DNA of 64,000 bases. Origin: Planctomycetota bacterium (GTDB lineage Bacteria > Planctomycetota > Phycisphaerae > Sedimentisphaerales > Anaerobacaceae). Shown here piece by piece: positions 35,200 through 42,323 of the stretch. The DNA lies in assembly GCA_022563885.1 (NCBI GenBank), contig JADFMM010000003.1, positions 1-64,000 on the forward strand, read 5' to 3'. The notes under the pieces are model-generated. The model saw only the letters and a list, made by a program, of their open reading frames with translations, was not told the DNA's origin and made no database searches. The translations under genes and the position numbers were made by a program. Within the stretch, counting starts at the first letter, position 1. Each line of letters begins with the position of its first letter.

Positions 35200-36246
35200 A
35201 TGAAAGAAAAAGTCGCCATCATCCTAGCAGCCGGTGTGAGCAGCCGGATGAACACCCAGCTTCCTAAGGTGCTCCATGAAGTCAGTGGCAGGCCGATGTT
35301 GGCTCATGTCCTCGGAGCCTGTCGGGCCGTGAACATCAGTCGGATTCTGGTCGTCGTCGGCTTTGGAGCCGACCAGGTCAAAGAGCGCTATGCAGACGCT
35401 CAGGATATTTTTTGGGTGGAGCAGAGAGAGCAGCGGGGCACAGGGCACGCGGTATTGTGTTGTCAGGATCACCTGCGGGAATTTGCGGGCGACACCATGA
35501 TCCTGTGTGGCGACGGGCCGCTGATCAGAGCCGAAACACTGAAGACACTGATCGAGAAACATGATTCCGAGAATTCCAAGGCAACCTTGGCAACGGCCCT
35601 GTTGGAGGAGCCCAGCGGTTACGGCCGTATCGTCCGGGATAGTTACGGAAGTATTCAGGGCATTGTCGAGCATAGCGACTGCACAGCCGAGCAATTAGAG
35701 ATCAAAGAGGTGAACCCAAGCTATTACCTGTTCGACAATCAGCTCCTTTTCAGCCTCTTGGCTCAGGTGAAGCCCGACAATGTGAAGCAGGAACTGTATC
35801 TGACGGATGTCGTTTCCGGAGCCATTTCCTTGGGTCACAGGGTGCTGGCCGTGAGGGCGGTGCGACCGGAAGAGGCGATGGGCGTGAACAGTCGGGCGCA
35901 GCTGAGTGTGGTCAGCAAGATCATGCAGCGTCGGATTCAAGAGGAACTGATGGACAATGGCGTGACGATTGTGGACCCCGACAATACCTGGATCGACGCA
36001 GGGGTCGAGATCGGCCTGGATACCGTCATCGAGCCCTTTACCTATATCCACGGCGATGTCGAAATCGGTGAACGCTGCCGCATTGGTCCCTTTGCCTATG
36101 TGACGGGGGGCACGGTGTTGGAGAATGACGCCCTGTTGGGTGTCTTTATGGAATCTGGATCGGTGGTTTCCCAACGCACTGGTGACGAAATGGGCGATGA
36201 AGTAAAATCGGCCAAGCAGATGGGGGGAGGTGAGGCGCGCGGATGA
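35200..36246 (+). CDS. glmU: UDP-N-acetylglucosamine pyrophosphorylase, short GlmU-like
   Basis: The N-terminal half is a complete nucleotidyltransferase: IILAAGVSSRM, LPKVLHEVSGRPM, QREQRGTGHAVL and LCGDGPLI, the UTP/GlcNAc-1-P site of GlmU. The C-terminal left-handed beta helix has only a few hexapeptide turns (DAGVEIGLDTVIEPFTYI, GERCRIGPFAYV), and the protein stops at 348 residues against about 455 in GlmU. The acetyltransferase active site is therefore missing, and the enzyme probably only makes UDP-GlcNAc from GlcNAc-1-P. The ATG at 35200 follows the family start; no strong ribosome site is seen. It overlaps prs (ATGA), the order glmU-prs-ctc-pth known in Bacillus. Confidence 0.88.
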   Translation: MKEKVAIILAAGVSSRMNTQLPKVLHEVSGRPMLAHVLGACRAVNISRILVVVGFGADQVKERYADAQDIFWVEQREQRGTGHAVLCCQDHLREFAGDTMILCGDGPLIRAETLKTLIEKHDSENSKATLATALLEEPSGYGRIVRDSYGSIQGIVEHSDCTAEQLEIKEVNPSYYLFDNQLLFSLLAQVKPDNVKQELYLTDVVSGAISLGHRVLAVRAVRPEEAMGVNSRAQLSVVSKIMQRRIQEELMDNGVTIVDPDNTWIDAGVEIGLDTVIEPFTYIHGDVEIGERCRIGPFAYVTGGTVLENDALLGVFMESGSVVSQRTGDEMGDEVKSAKQMGGGEARG

Positions 36247-37205
36247 GTTTGAATACGGGTATTCGTATCTTTTCTGGGAGCAGCAACCCTCAATTGGCAG
36301 ATTCCGTGTGTGCCTACTTGGACGTGCCTCTGGGGCGGGTCCAAATTGAGAAATTTCCTGATGGGGAGAAGTGGATTCGGATTGCGGAGGACGTGCGAGG
36401 CAGTGATTGTTTCGTCATTCAGTCGACCTGTCGGCCTGTGGATGAACACCTGATGGAACTGCTGATCTTTCTGGACTGTCTACGCCGAGCGAGTGCGCAG
36501 CGTATTACGGCTGTCATCCCCTACTTTGGGTATGCCCGACAGGATCGCAAGGATGAGGGACGCGTGCCGATCACGGCCAAGCTGGTGGCCAATATAATCA
36601 CCACCGCAGGTGCGGATCGGGTCCTGGCGGTGGACTTGCATGCGAATCAGCTTCAGGGTTTTTTTGATATCCCTGTGGATCATCTGTCTGGCGAACTCAT
36701 CTTGTGCGATTATTTTCGCAAGAAGCACTTCGAAGAGTTGACGGTTGTCTCGCCTGATGTGGGCAACATGAAAATCGCAGCCAAGTATGCGGACGACTTG
36801 GGGGGTGACTTGGCCATCGTGCACAAAAAACGGTTGACGGGGGATGCCGTGGAGGCTTTCATCCTCATCGGCGACGTGGAAGGTCGCTCGGTGTTGATGG
36901 TGGATGACATGATCGCTACGGCCGGGACGATATGCAGTGCCGCCCAAATGGTGAAGGAGCGGGGGGCCAAAAGCGTGACGATCGGGGCGACGCATGGTGT
37001 CTTCGCCGGCCCGGCACTCGAACGACTGGCGCAGGCGCCAATTGATGAAGTCGTGGTGACAGACACGATTCCTCTCAGTAAGGAGGTTGAAAAAATCGGG
37101 AAAATCAAGATTCTCAGCTGCGATGTGATGATTGGCGAGGCCATTCGCAGGATTTACAAGAACGAGTCTGTCAGTAGTCTATTTAAAAAGTCGGCCCGTT
37201 ATTAG
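36243..37205 (+). CDS. prs: Ribose-phosphate pyrophosphokinase
   Basis: This enzyme makes PRPP from ribose-5-phosphate and ATP, the precursor for nucleotides, His and Trp. The 320 residues match the family throughout: FSGSSNPQLADSV near the start, FPDGEKWIRI, the ATP-site block PYFGYARQDRK, VVSPDVGNMK, and the PRPP-binding loop VLMVDDMIATAGTI. Start and stop of prs and glmU overlap by four bases, so translation is coupled. The next gene, rplY, begins about 120 bases later after a small hairpin. Confidence 0.97.
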   Translation: MSLNTGIRIFSGSSNPQLADSVCAYLDVPLGRVQIEKFPDGEKWIRIAEDVRGSDCFVIQSTCRPVDEHLMELLIFLDCLRRASAQRITAVIPYFGYARQDRKDEGRVPITAKLVANIITTAGADRVLAVDLHANQLQGFFDIPVDHLSGELILCDYFRKKHFEELTVVSPDVGNMKIAAKYADDLGGDLAIVHKKRLTGDAVEAFILIGDVEGRSVLMVDDMIATAGTICSAAQMVKERGAKSVTIGATHGVFAGPALERLAQAPIDEVVVTDTIPLSKEVEKIGKIKILSCDVMIGEAIRRIYKNESVSSLFKKSARY

Positions 37206-37223
37206 GCCTGTTGTTTAGGCCTA
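37203..37223 (+). promoter_or_regulatory. Hairpin at the prs stop codon
   Basis: TAGGCCT at 37203-37209 pairs with AGGCCTA at 37217-37223 across a seven-base loop, starting at the prs stop codon. No T-run follows, so it is more likely an mRNA processing or attenuation element than a terminator. Confidence 0.4.
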
Positions 37224-37323
37224 TGGTTAGGTGGACCGTGAGACAATATGCAGAAGGATTCATCTCAATTTTGTGGCAGGTCCCAATGACTCCGGTGGTT
37301 GGCAGCTTGCGGGTGAGGTAACT

Positions 37324-37974
37324 ATGGGAAAAACATTTCTGCTGAAAGCAGAAGTACGCACCAAAACGGGCACCAAGGATGCAGCGAGGATCCGCAAGCA
37401 AGGACGCGTGCCGGCGACGGTCTATGGGCATAAGGAAACACCGACCTCTCTCTCCTTGGACGCACATGATTTCGTACAGGGTCTCCATCAGGGCCATCGG
37501 TTCATGGAGGTTGAGATCGAGGGAAAACTTGAGGCAATGATTGTGAAGGACCTACAATACGATCATTTTGGGCGTAATGTCGTGCATGTCGATTTTATGC
37601 GGGTCGATGTGACCGAACGCGTCAAGGTACAGGTGCCGATTGAACTGAAGGGCGTGGCCAAGGGCACACACGAGGGCGGCATCATTGAAGAACATGCCAC
37701 TCGCGTGGAGGTCGAGTGTCTGGTGGCGAATATCCCTGAAAAAATTGTCGTGGGCGTGAAGGACATCGGCGTGGGCGACGTGCTCCATGCCGGCGCAATT
37801 GAATTGCCGGATGGCGTGGATTTGGTCAGTCCCGCCGAGACGCTCTTGGTGACCTGCCACTTGAAGGCTGCAGCGATCAGTGCGGAGGAAGGAGAGATCG
37901 AAGAGGAACCCGCCACCGCCGGCGGCCCCGAAGTCATCACCGAGAAGAAGACGGACGAGTCATCGGCCGGCTAG
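37324..37974 (+). CDS. rplY: 50S ribosomal protein L25 / general stress protein Ctc
   Basis: The 216-residue Ctc form of L25 binds 5S rRNA through its N-terminal domain (LKAEVRTKTGTKDAARIRKQGRVPATVYG). The C-terminal TL5-type beta domain follows (VRVDVTERVKVQVPIELKG, GVKDIGVGDVLHAG), and the chain ends in an acidic Glu/Ala tail. The ATG at 37324, preceded by GAGG, is the family start although the frame opens 31 codons earlier. Together with pth downstream it keeps the Bacillus ctc-pth order. Confidence 0.95.
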   Translation: MGKTFLLKAEVRTKTGTKDAARIRKQGRVPATVYGHKETPTSLSLDAHDFVQGLHQGHRFMEVEIEGKLEAMIVKDLQYDHFGRNVVHVDFMRVDVTERVKVQVPIELKGVAKGTHEGGIIEEHATRVEVECLVANIPEKIVVGVKDIGVGDVLHAGAIELPDGVDLVSPAETLLVTCHLKAAAISAEEGEIEEEPATAGGPEVITEKKTDESSAG

Positions 37975-38001
37975 TCCGATGGCGGCGTGTGAACGGTTCC
38001 C

Positions 38002-38571
38002 ATGGCAGAGATGAAGATGCTGGTAGGCTTGGGAAATCCCGGGTTGAGATATGCGAAGACGAGACACAATGTGGGATTTGCAGTGGTTGATGCGTTGGCT
38101 CGGCGCTTTGCGGTGGAGGTCAAGCAACAGAAGTTTGGGGCTCGCTACGGCATGGTTGATGTTGAGGCTCATAAGGTGCTGCTTCTGAAACCGTGGCAAT
38201 ACATGAATTTGAGTGGTCAGGCCGTGTCGCTGGCGGTGGGGTTCTATCAATTGCCCTTGGACAATGTGATGGTTTTTTTTGATGATATGGATTTGGAACC
38301 CGGCTGCCTGCGCATACGTTCGAAGGGCTCCGCGGGTGGGCACAATGGCTTGGCCGACATTCTGATCCGGCTGGGCACACAAGAAGTGCCGCGCTGCCGG
38401 GTGGGGATAGGTCGACCTGAGTATTGTGATGGCGTCGGCCATGTGTTGGGGCGACCCTCCCGGCAGGAGCGTATTGTGTTGGACGAGGCGATTGATAGGG
38501 CAATGGAGGCGGCAGTGTGTTGGATGAAGCATGGATTGAACAGAGCTATGACGGACTACAACACCAGATAG
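38002..38571 (+). CDS. pth: Peptidyl-tRNA hydrolase
   Basis: Pth frees tRNA from peptidyl-tRNA dropped by ribosomes. The 189 residues show MLVGLGNPGLRYAKTRHNVGF with the catalytic His of TRHNVGF (residue 23), PWQYMNLSG with the substrate-binding Asn, FFDDMDLEPG with the essential Asp, and GSAGGHNGLADI. The length is that of the E. coli enzyme. It lies 27 bases after rplY and just before rpsF. Confidence 0.97.
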   Translation: MAEMKMLVGLGNPGLRYAKTRHNVGFAVVDALARRFAVEVKQQKFGARYGMVDVEAHKVLLLKPWQYMNLSGQAVSLAVGFYQLPLDNVMVFFDDMDLEPGCLRIRSKGSAGGHNGLADILIRLGTQEVPRCRVGIGRPEYCDGVGHVLGRPSRQERIVLDEAIDRAMEAAVCWMKHGLNRAMTDYNTR

Positions 38572-38624
38572 CCGGTCAAAGATAATAATTGTTTATAGCC
38601 CAGGTTGGCGGGAGGTAATCAGTT

Positions 38625-39299
38625 TTGGAAGAAACCGAAGAAGCAACAGAGATGGTTCTGGACCCCCAAAAGAGACTGTATGAGGCCATGTTCCTGGTCG
38701 ATTCGGCTCAAGCAGGTTCCGATTGGGATGGCATACTGGCCGCGATTAACCGCGTGTTAGAGCGGGCGGAAGTGGACGTGGTGTCCATCCGCAAGTGGGC
38801 AGACCGCAAACTGGCATATGAAATCGGACACAAGGGTCGTGGCACCTACATATTGGCCTTCTTTAATGCGGACCCGCTGAAAATCGCTTCTATCGAGAAA
38901 GATGTCAATCTCTCCGAACAGATCGCGCGGGTGTTGGTTTTGAGCACGGAAGGCCGTCCTGAGGAGTGTATTCGCAGGGACGTGAGCGGGGAGAGCAAGG
39001 CCCCGACCGATTACGTGAGGCCGGGGGAGCGTCCCGCTCGGAGGGATTCAGCGGGTGCTGCCCGGAGCGAGACGGCTGATGCCGCCACTGCGACCCCGCA
39101 GAAGTCGGCTCCAGCCCCCGCTGCGACTGCGGAGAAGACGGCTCCCGCCCCCGCTGCGACTGCGGAGAAGACGGCTCCCGCCCCGACAACGACTGAGTCG
39201 TCGGGGTTGAACAACGAGGCGTCGACCGTCGAGCTCAAAGTCGAGGCTCAATCTCCCCAGGAGGAGGTCGAGGGCCAGGAGAATCAAGTCGACGTGTGA
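38625..39299 (+). CDS. rpsF: 30S ribosomal protein S6 with long Ala/Pro-rich tail
   Basis: Residues about 15-110 form the S6 domain (LYEAMFLVDS, IRKWADRKLAYEIGHKGRGTYILAFF, VLVLSTEGRPEE), which binds S18 on the platform of the 30S subunit. The remaining 110 residues are a low-complexity Ala/Pro/Glu/Thr extension with a 33-base tandem repeat (APAPAATAEKT, twice and a third part-copy, 39108-39197). S6 is normally 95-140 residues, so the tail more than doubles it. The TTG start at 38625 has GGGAGG upstream; the ATG at 38652 is an alternative. Confidence 0.93.
   Translation: MEETEEATEMVLDPQKRLYEAMFLVDSAQAGSDWDGILAAINRVLERAEVDVVSIRKWADRKLAYEIGHKGRGTYILAFFNADPLKIASIEKDVNLSEQIARVLVLSTEGRPEECIRRDVSGESKAPTDYVRPGERPARRDSAGAARSETADAATATPQKSAPAPAATAEKTAPAPAATAEKTAPAPTTTESSGLNNEASTVELKVEAQSPQEEVEGQENQVDV
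39108..39197 (+). repeat. 33-bp tandem repeat inside rpsF
   Basis: Units at 39108-39140 and 39141-39173 differ by one base, and a partial third unit follows to 39197. The unit keeps the reading frame and encodes APAPAATAEKT. Copy number is likely to vary between strains. Confidence 0.85.
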
Positions 39300-39360
39300 C
39301 GTCGACAGTCGAGCGAGCGAAACAGGGGTAGATGACAGGGATGATTTAAAGGAGAAATCA

Positions 39361-39876
39361 ATGGCTGCTTATAATAAAATTTTGTTGATTGGGAACCTAA
39401 CTAGAGACCCACAACTGTCCTATACGCCGAGCCAGACACCGGTCGTTGACTTTGGCTTGGCGACGAACCGCAAATGGACGGGGCAAGATGGCACGCAACG
39501 GGAAGAGACCTGTTTCGTCGACTGCCGCTCGTTTGGGCGCCAGGCTGAGACCATGAACAAGTATCTGACCAAGGGCAGCCCGGTCTTCATTGAGGGGAGG
39601 CTAACCTTCGATAGCTGGACGGCGCAGGACGGTAGCAAACGAAGCAAGCATCGAGTCACCGTCGAGACCTTCCAGTTTCTACGGGGTCAAGGGGGTCAGG
39701 AGGAGAGGCCCTCCGGCTATGAGACACAGGCCGCGGCTCCGGATGTGGAGTCGGCCCCGGCCTCCGCCGCTCCCATGTCGACTCCGTCGGCACCGCCGGC
39801 GGTGCCGGCCCCCGAGGCTGCGCCGGCCCCACAGACTCCGCCGGCCGGTATTCCAGAGGATGAAATTCCGTTTTAA
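39361..39876 (+). CDS. ssb: Single-stranded DNA-binding protein
   Basis: The 171-residue protein has the OB fold of bacterial SSB (YNKILLIGNLTRDPQLSYT, CFVDCRSFGRQAE, YLTKGSPVFIEGRLTFDSW), a Pro/Ala-rich linker and the conserved acidic tip PEDEIPF that recruits partner proteins. AAGGAG lies six bases before the ATG. The position between rpsF and rpsR is the common bacterial order and allows joint regulation of ribosome and replication proteins. Confidence 0.97.
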   Translation: MAAYNKILLIGNLTRDPQLSYTPSQTPVVDFGLATNRKWTGQDGTQREETCFVDCRSFGRQAETMNKYLTKGSPVFIEGRLTFDSWTAQDGSKRSKHRVTVETFQFLRGQGGQEERPSGYETQAAAPDVESAPASAAPMSTPSAPPAVPAPEAAPAPQTPPAGIPEDEIPF

Positions 39877-39900
39877 GTGACTCCATGTGATAGGGTTGTT

Positions 39901-40167
39901 ATGGGAAAGATGCTGAACGACAGAAAACCAAGAAATAACCGAAAACCTAGCTTTGCCGGTGCGCGTGAAACGACGCAATGCAGGTTCTGCAGGGGTTCCG
40001 TCAAGTATATCGATTACAAAGATATCGATACCCTGCAGAAACTGTTGACGAACCGTGGAAAGATCTATTCACGCAAACGCAGTGGCAACTGCGCGGGATG
40101 TCAGCGCAAGGCGCAGCGGGCTGTCAAGCGGGCGAGGTTTATGGCGCTGTTGCCCTACACGACATAG
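39901..40167 (+). CDS. rpsR: 30S ribosomal protein S18, zinc-binding type
   Basis: The 88-residue protein contains CRFC and CAGC, a four-cysteine zinc site (C+ form), around the core YIDYKDIDTLQKLLTNRGKIYSRKRSGNC, followed by the rRNA-binding KAQRAVKRARFMALLPY. Most S18 proteins of well-known bacteria lack these cysteines, while several deep phyla keep them. The ATG at 39901 with AGGG five bases upstream is preferred; a second ATG lies three codons later. Confidence 0.95.
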   Translation: MGKMLNDRKPRNNRKPSFAGARETTQCRFCRGSVKYIDYKDIDTLQKLLTNRGKIYSRKRSGNCAGCQRKAQRAVKRARFMALLPYTT

Positions 40168-40245
40168 GTCTCTCTACGGGTCTATGCTCGTCTTTTTTTG
40201 CCTAGAATCCTGACGCGCCCCATCTAGATATATGAGGTAAAGAAT

Positions 40246-40731
40246 ATGAAGGTGTTGCTTTGTGATGACATTGAAAGGCTCGGTTGGCTTGGTGATGTGG
40301 TTGAGGTCAACGACGGGTATGCTCGCAATTACCTATTACCCCAGGGATTGGCAAAAGTCGCGAGTCAGGGCAATATAAAAGCCATTGCCAAAGAGAAAGG
40401 CGCTCGATCTGAAGAGCGTATCAAGGTTCGTAAGAGATTGGCGGAGGCCGCGGCGAAAGTGGAGGGCGCGGAAGCCGTCGTGGCAGCCAAGGCCAATGAG
40501 CAAGGGCATCTGTTCGGTTCCATTACGGAAAAAGAGATTGCTGCGAACCTCCGCGAGCAGGGATTCGAAGTGGCCGACGAGATCGTCAAGTTGAGCACCC
40601 ACATTAAGGAGTTGGGGACTCATACGGTCGATTTGAGATTCGCGGAAGACTTGACAGCCTCCGTGAGCGTGGTTGTGGTCTCGGATCATCCCGTTGCCGA
40701 AGCCAACGCCACCGGCAGCGATACAGCGTGA
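40246..40731 (+). CDS. rplI: 50S ribosomal protein L9
   Basis: The 161-residue protein has the N-terminal L9 domain (MKVLLCDDIERLGWLGDVVEVNDGYARNYLLPQGLA), the long connecting helix, and the C-terminal domain (GHLFGSITEKEIAANL, LSTHIKELGTHTVDLR). L9 binds domain V of 23S rRNA near the L1 stalk and affects frame keeping. TGAGG lies ten bases before the ATG. The next gene, dnaB, starts nine bases after its stop. Confidence 0.97.
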   Translation: MKVLLCDDIERLGWLGDVVEVNDGYARNYLLPQGLAKVASQGNIKAIAKEKGARSEERIKVRKRLAEAAAKVEGAEAVVAAKANEQGHLFGSITEKEIAANLREQGFEVADEIVKLSTHIKELGTHTVDLRFAEDLTASVSVVVVSDHPVAEANATGSDTA

Positions 40732-40740
40732 AGGAGCGGC

Positions 40741-42180
40741 ATGCCAGACGATCAGACTAGGGATGGGACGGTCCGGGAAGAGCGATCCGTCGAGCGATTC
40801 GGCAAAGCCGCCCCGCAGGCGGGCCACCTGGGCGAAATGCGCCGGATGCCGGAGTCTTTGGCGGCGGAAGCGGCGGTGTTGGGATCTATGATTATTGATC
40901 CGGCCTGTATCGGCGAAGTTGTGGAACTGCTCACACTTGACTCCTTTTATCGGACGGAGCACCGGTTTATCTTTGAAGCCCTGTTGGATCTGTACCAGAA
41001 CCACAGGAGTGAGACGATTGATGGGGTCGTCCTGCGGGACGAGCTGGAACGTCGCAAGCGAATTGAGGCGGTGGGTGGGGTGGCCTATCTCTCCAGACTT
41101 GTCGATTCCGTGCCTTCCTCGGCAAACGTGCGCTACTATGCGAACATCGTTAAGGACAAGGCGATTCTGCGGCAGTTGATTGACGCGGCCACGGCAACAT
41201 TGGATCAGGCCTATGACCAAAGCGCCGATGTGTCCGAAATCCTCGATGAAGCGGAACGTAAGGTCTTTGCTGTCACTGAGACGAAGATCAGCACTGCCGC
41301 GAGCCCGATCAAAGAACTCGTGACCCATGTCTATGAGATCATCGAAAAGAGAGAGGGCACTCATGTCACGGGCGTGCCCACCGGTTTTTTTGAGTTGGAC
41401 GATATAACCTGTGGCTTTCAAAAGGGGGATATGATCATCATTGCCGGGCGTCCCAGCATGGGCAAGACGACCTTCGTCTTGAACGTGGCCGAATATCTGG
41501 GTGTCCGTGAAAAGGTGCCCATTGCCTTCTTCTCGCTGGAAATGGGCAGGCAGATGTTGGCCGAGCGTTTTTTGTGCAGTGTGAGTTCGGTGGATGCCCA
41601 GCGGGTTCGCAAGGGGATGCTGACCACAGAGCATTATCAGAAACTGGTCGAGGCCTGCGGTATCCTGTCCGAAGCGCCGATCTATATCGACGACACCTCG
41701 GCGTTGACTCCCCTGGAACTAAGGGCCAAGGCCCGGCGTCTAAAAAATCTGTATGGGATCGAACTCATCGTCATTGATTATTTGACCCTCATGCATGTGG
41801 GAACTCGGGTCGAGTCGCGTCAGCAGGAAATCAGTCTGATTTCCAGGTATCTCAAGGCCCTGGCCCGAGAACTGGATGTGCCGGTCGTGGTCCTCAGTCA
41901 ATTAAACCGAAGCGTGGAGGGACGTGACGGTCATCGTCCCCGAATGAGTGACCTGCGGGAGAGTGGTAGTATCGAACAGGATGCCGACGTGATTCTTCTG
42001 CTGCACCGTGAGGACTACTATCATCGTGGTGATCTCGAGTATGCTAAGGACAACCTGTCTGAAGTGATCGTGGCAAAGCAGCGAAATGGTCCTACGGGCA
42101 TGGTGAAGCTGGTTTTCAGAGAGGAATGTACGCGTTTTGAAAATGTCTCCCATGCCCCGGAGCAGTCGGTTCCCTTCTAA
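40741..42180 (+). CDS. dnaB: Replicative DNA helicase DnaB
   Basis: The 479-residue hexameric helicase has the N-terminal primase-interacting domain (PESLAAEAAVLGSMIID), the linker, and the RecA-like motor with Walker A GRPSMGKTTFVLN, Walker B IELIVIDYLTLM, and the DRESGSIEQDADVILLLHR region with the arginine finger. The first 35 residues are a charged extension. GAAGGAG precedes the ATG. The rplI-dnaB order is widely conserved. No intein is present. Confidence 0.97.
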   Translation: MPDDQTRDGTVREERSVERFGKAAPQAGHLGEMRRMPESLAAEAAVLGSMIIDPACIGEVVELLTLDSFYRTEHRFIFEALLDLYQNHRSETIDGVVLRDELERRKRIEAVGGVAYLSRLVDSVPSSANVRYYANIVKDKAILRQLIDAATATLDQAYDQSADVSEILDEAERKVFAVTETKISTAASPIKELVTHVYEIIEKREGTHVTGVPTGFFELDDITCGFQKGDMIIIAGRPSMGKTTFVLNVAEYLGVREKVPIAFFSLEMGRQMLAERFLCSVSSVDAQRVRKGMLTTEHYQKLVEACGILSEAPIYIDDTSALTPLELRAKARRLKNLYGIELIVIDYLTLMHVGTRVESRQQEISLISRYLKALARELDVPVVVLSQLNRSVEGRDGHRPRMSDLRESGSIEQDADVILLLHREDYYHRGDLEYAKDNLSEVIVAKQRNGPTGMVKLVFREECTRFENVSHAPEQSVPF

Positions 42181-42323
42181 GTGAGAGTGGTTGCGAAGAG
42201 GAACCCTCGCCACTGAGTTGTTCAAAGAGCTGTATGGAATGGATAAGAGACTCCAGTAGAGCGTGTGCCCACTGCGGGGAGATGGTATTGACCTCGGGGG
42301 GAGCAGCTAGGTGGGGCATCCGC

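Noticed and set aside
40336-41634. 432-codon open frame on the minus strand
   Set aside because: It is the shadow of dnaB and rplI, both certain; its product has no family pattern and is rich in His as expected from the antisense frame.
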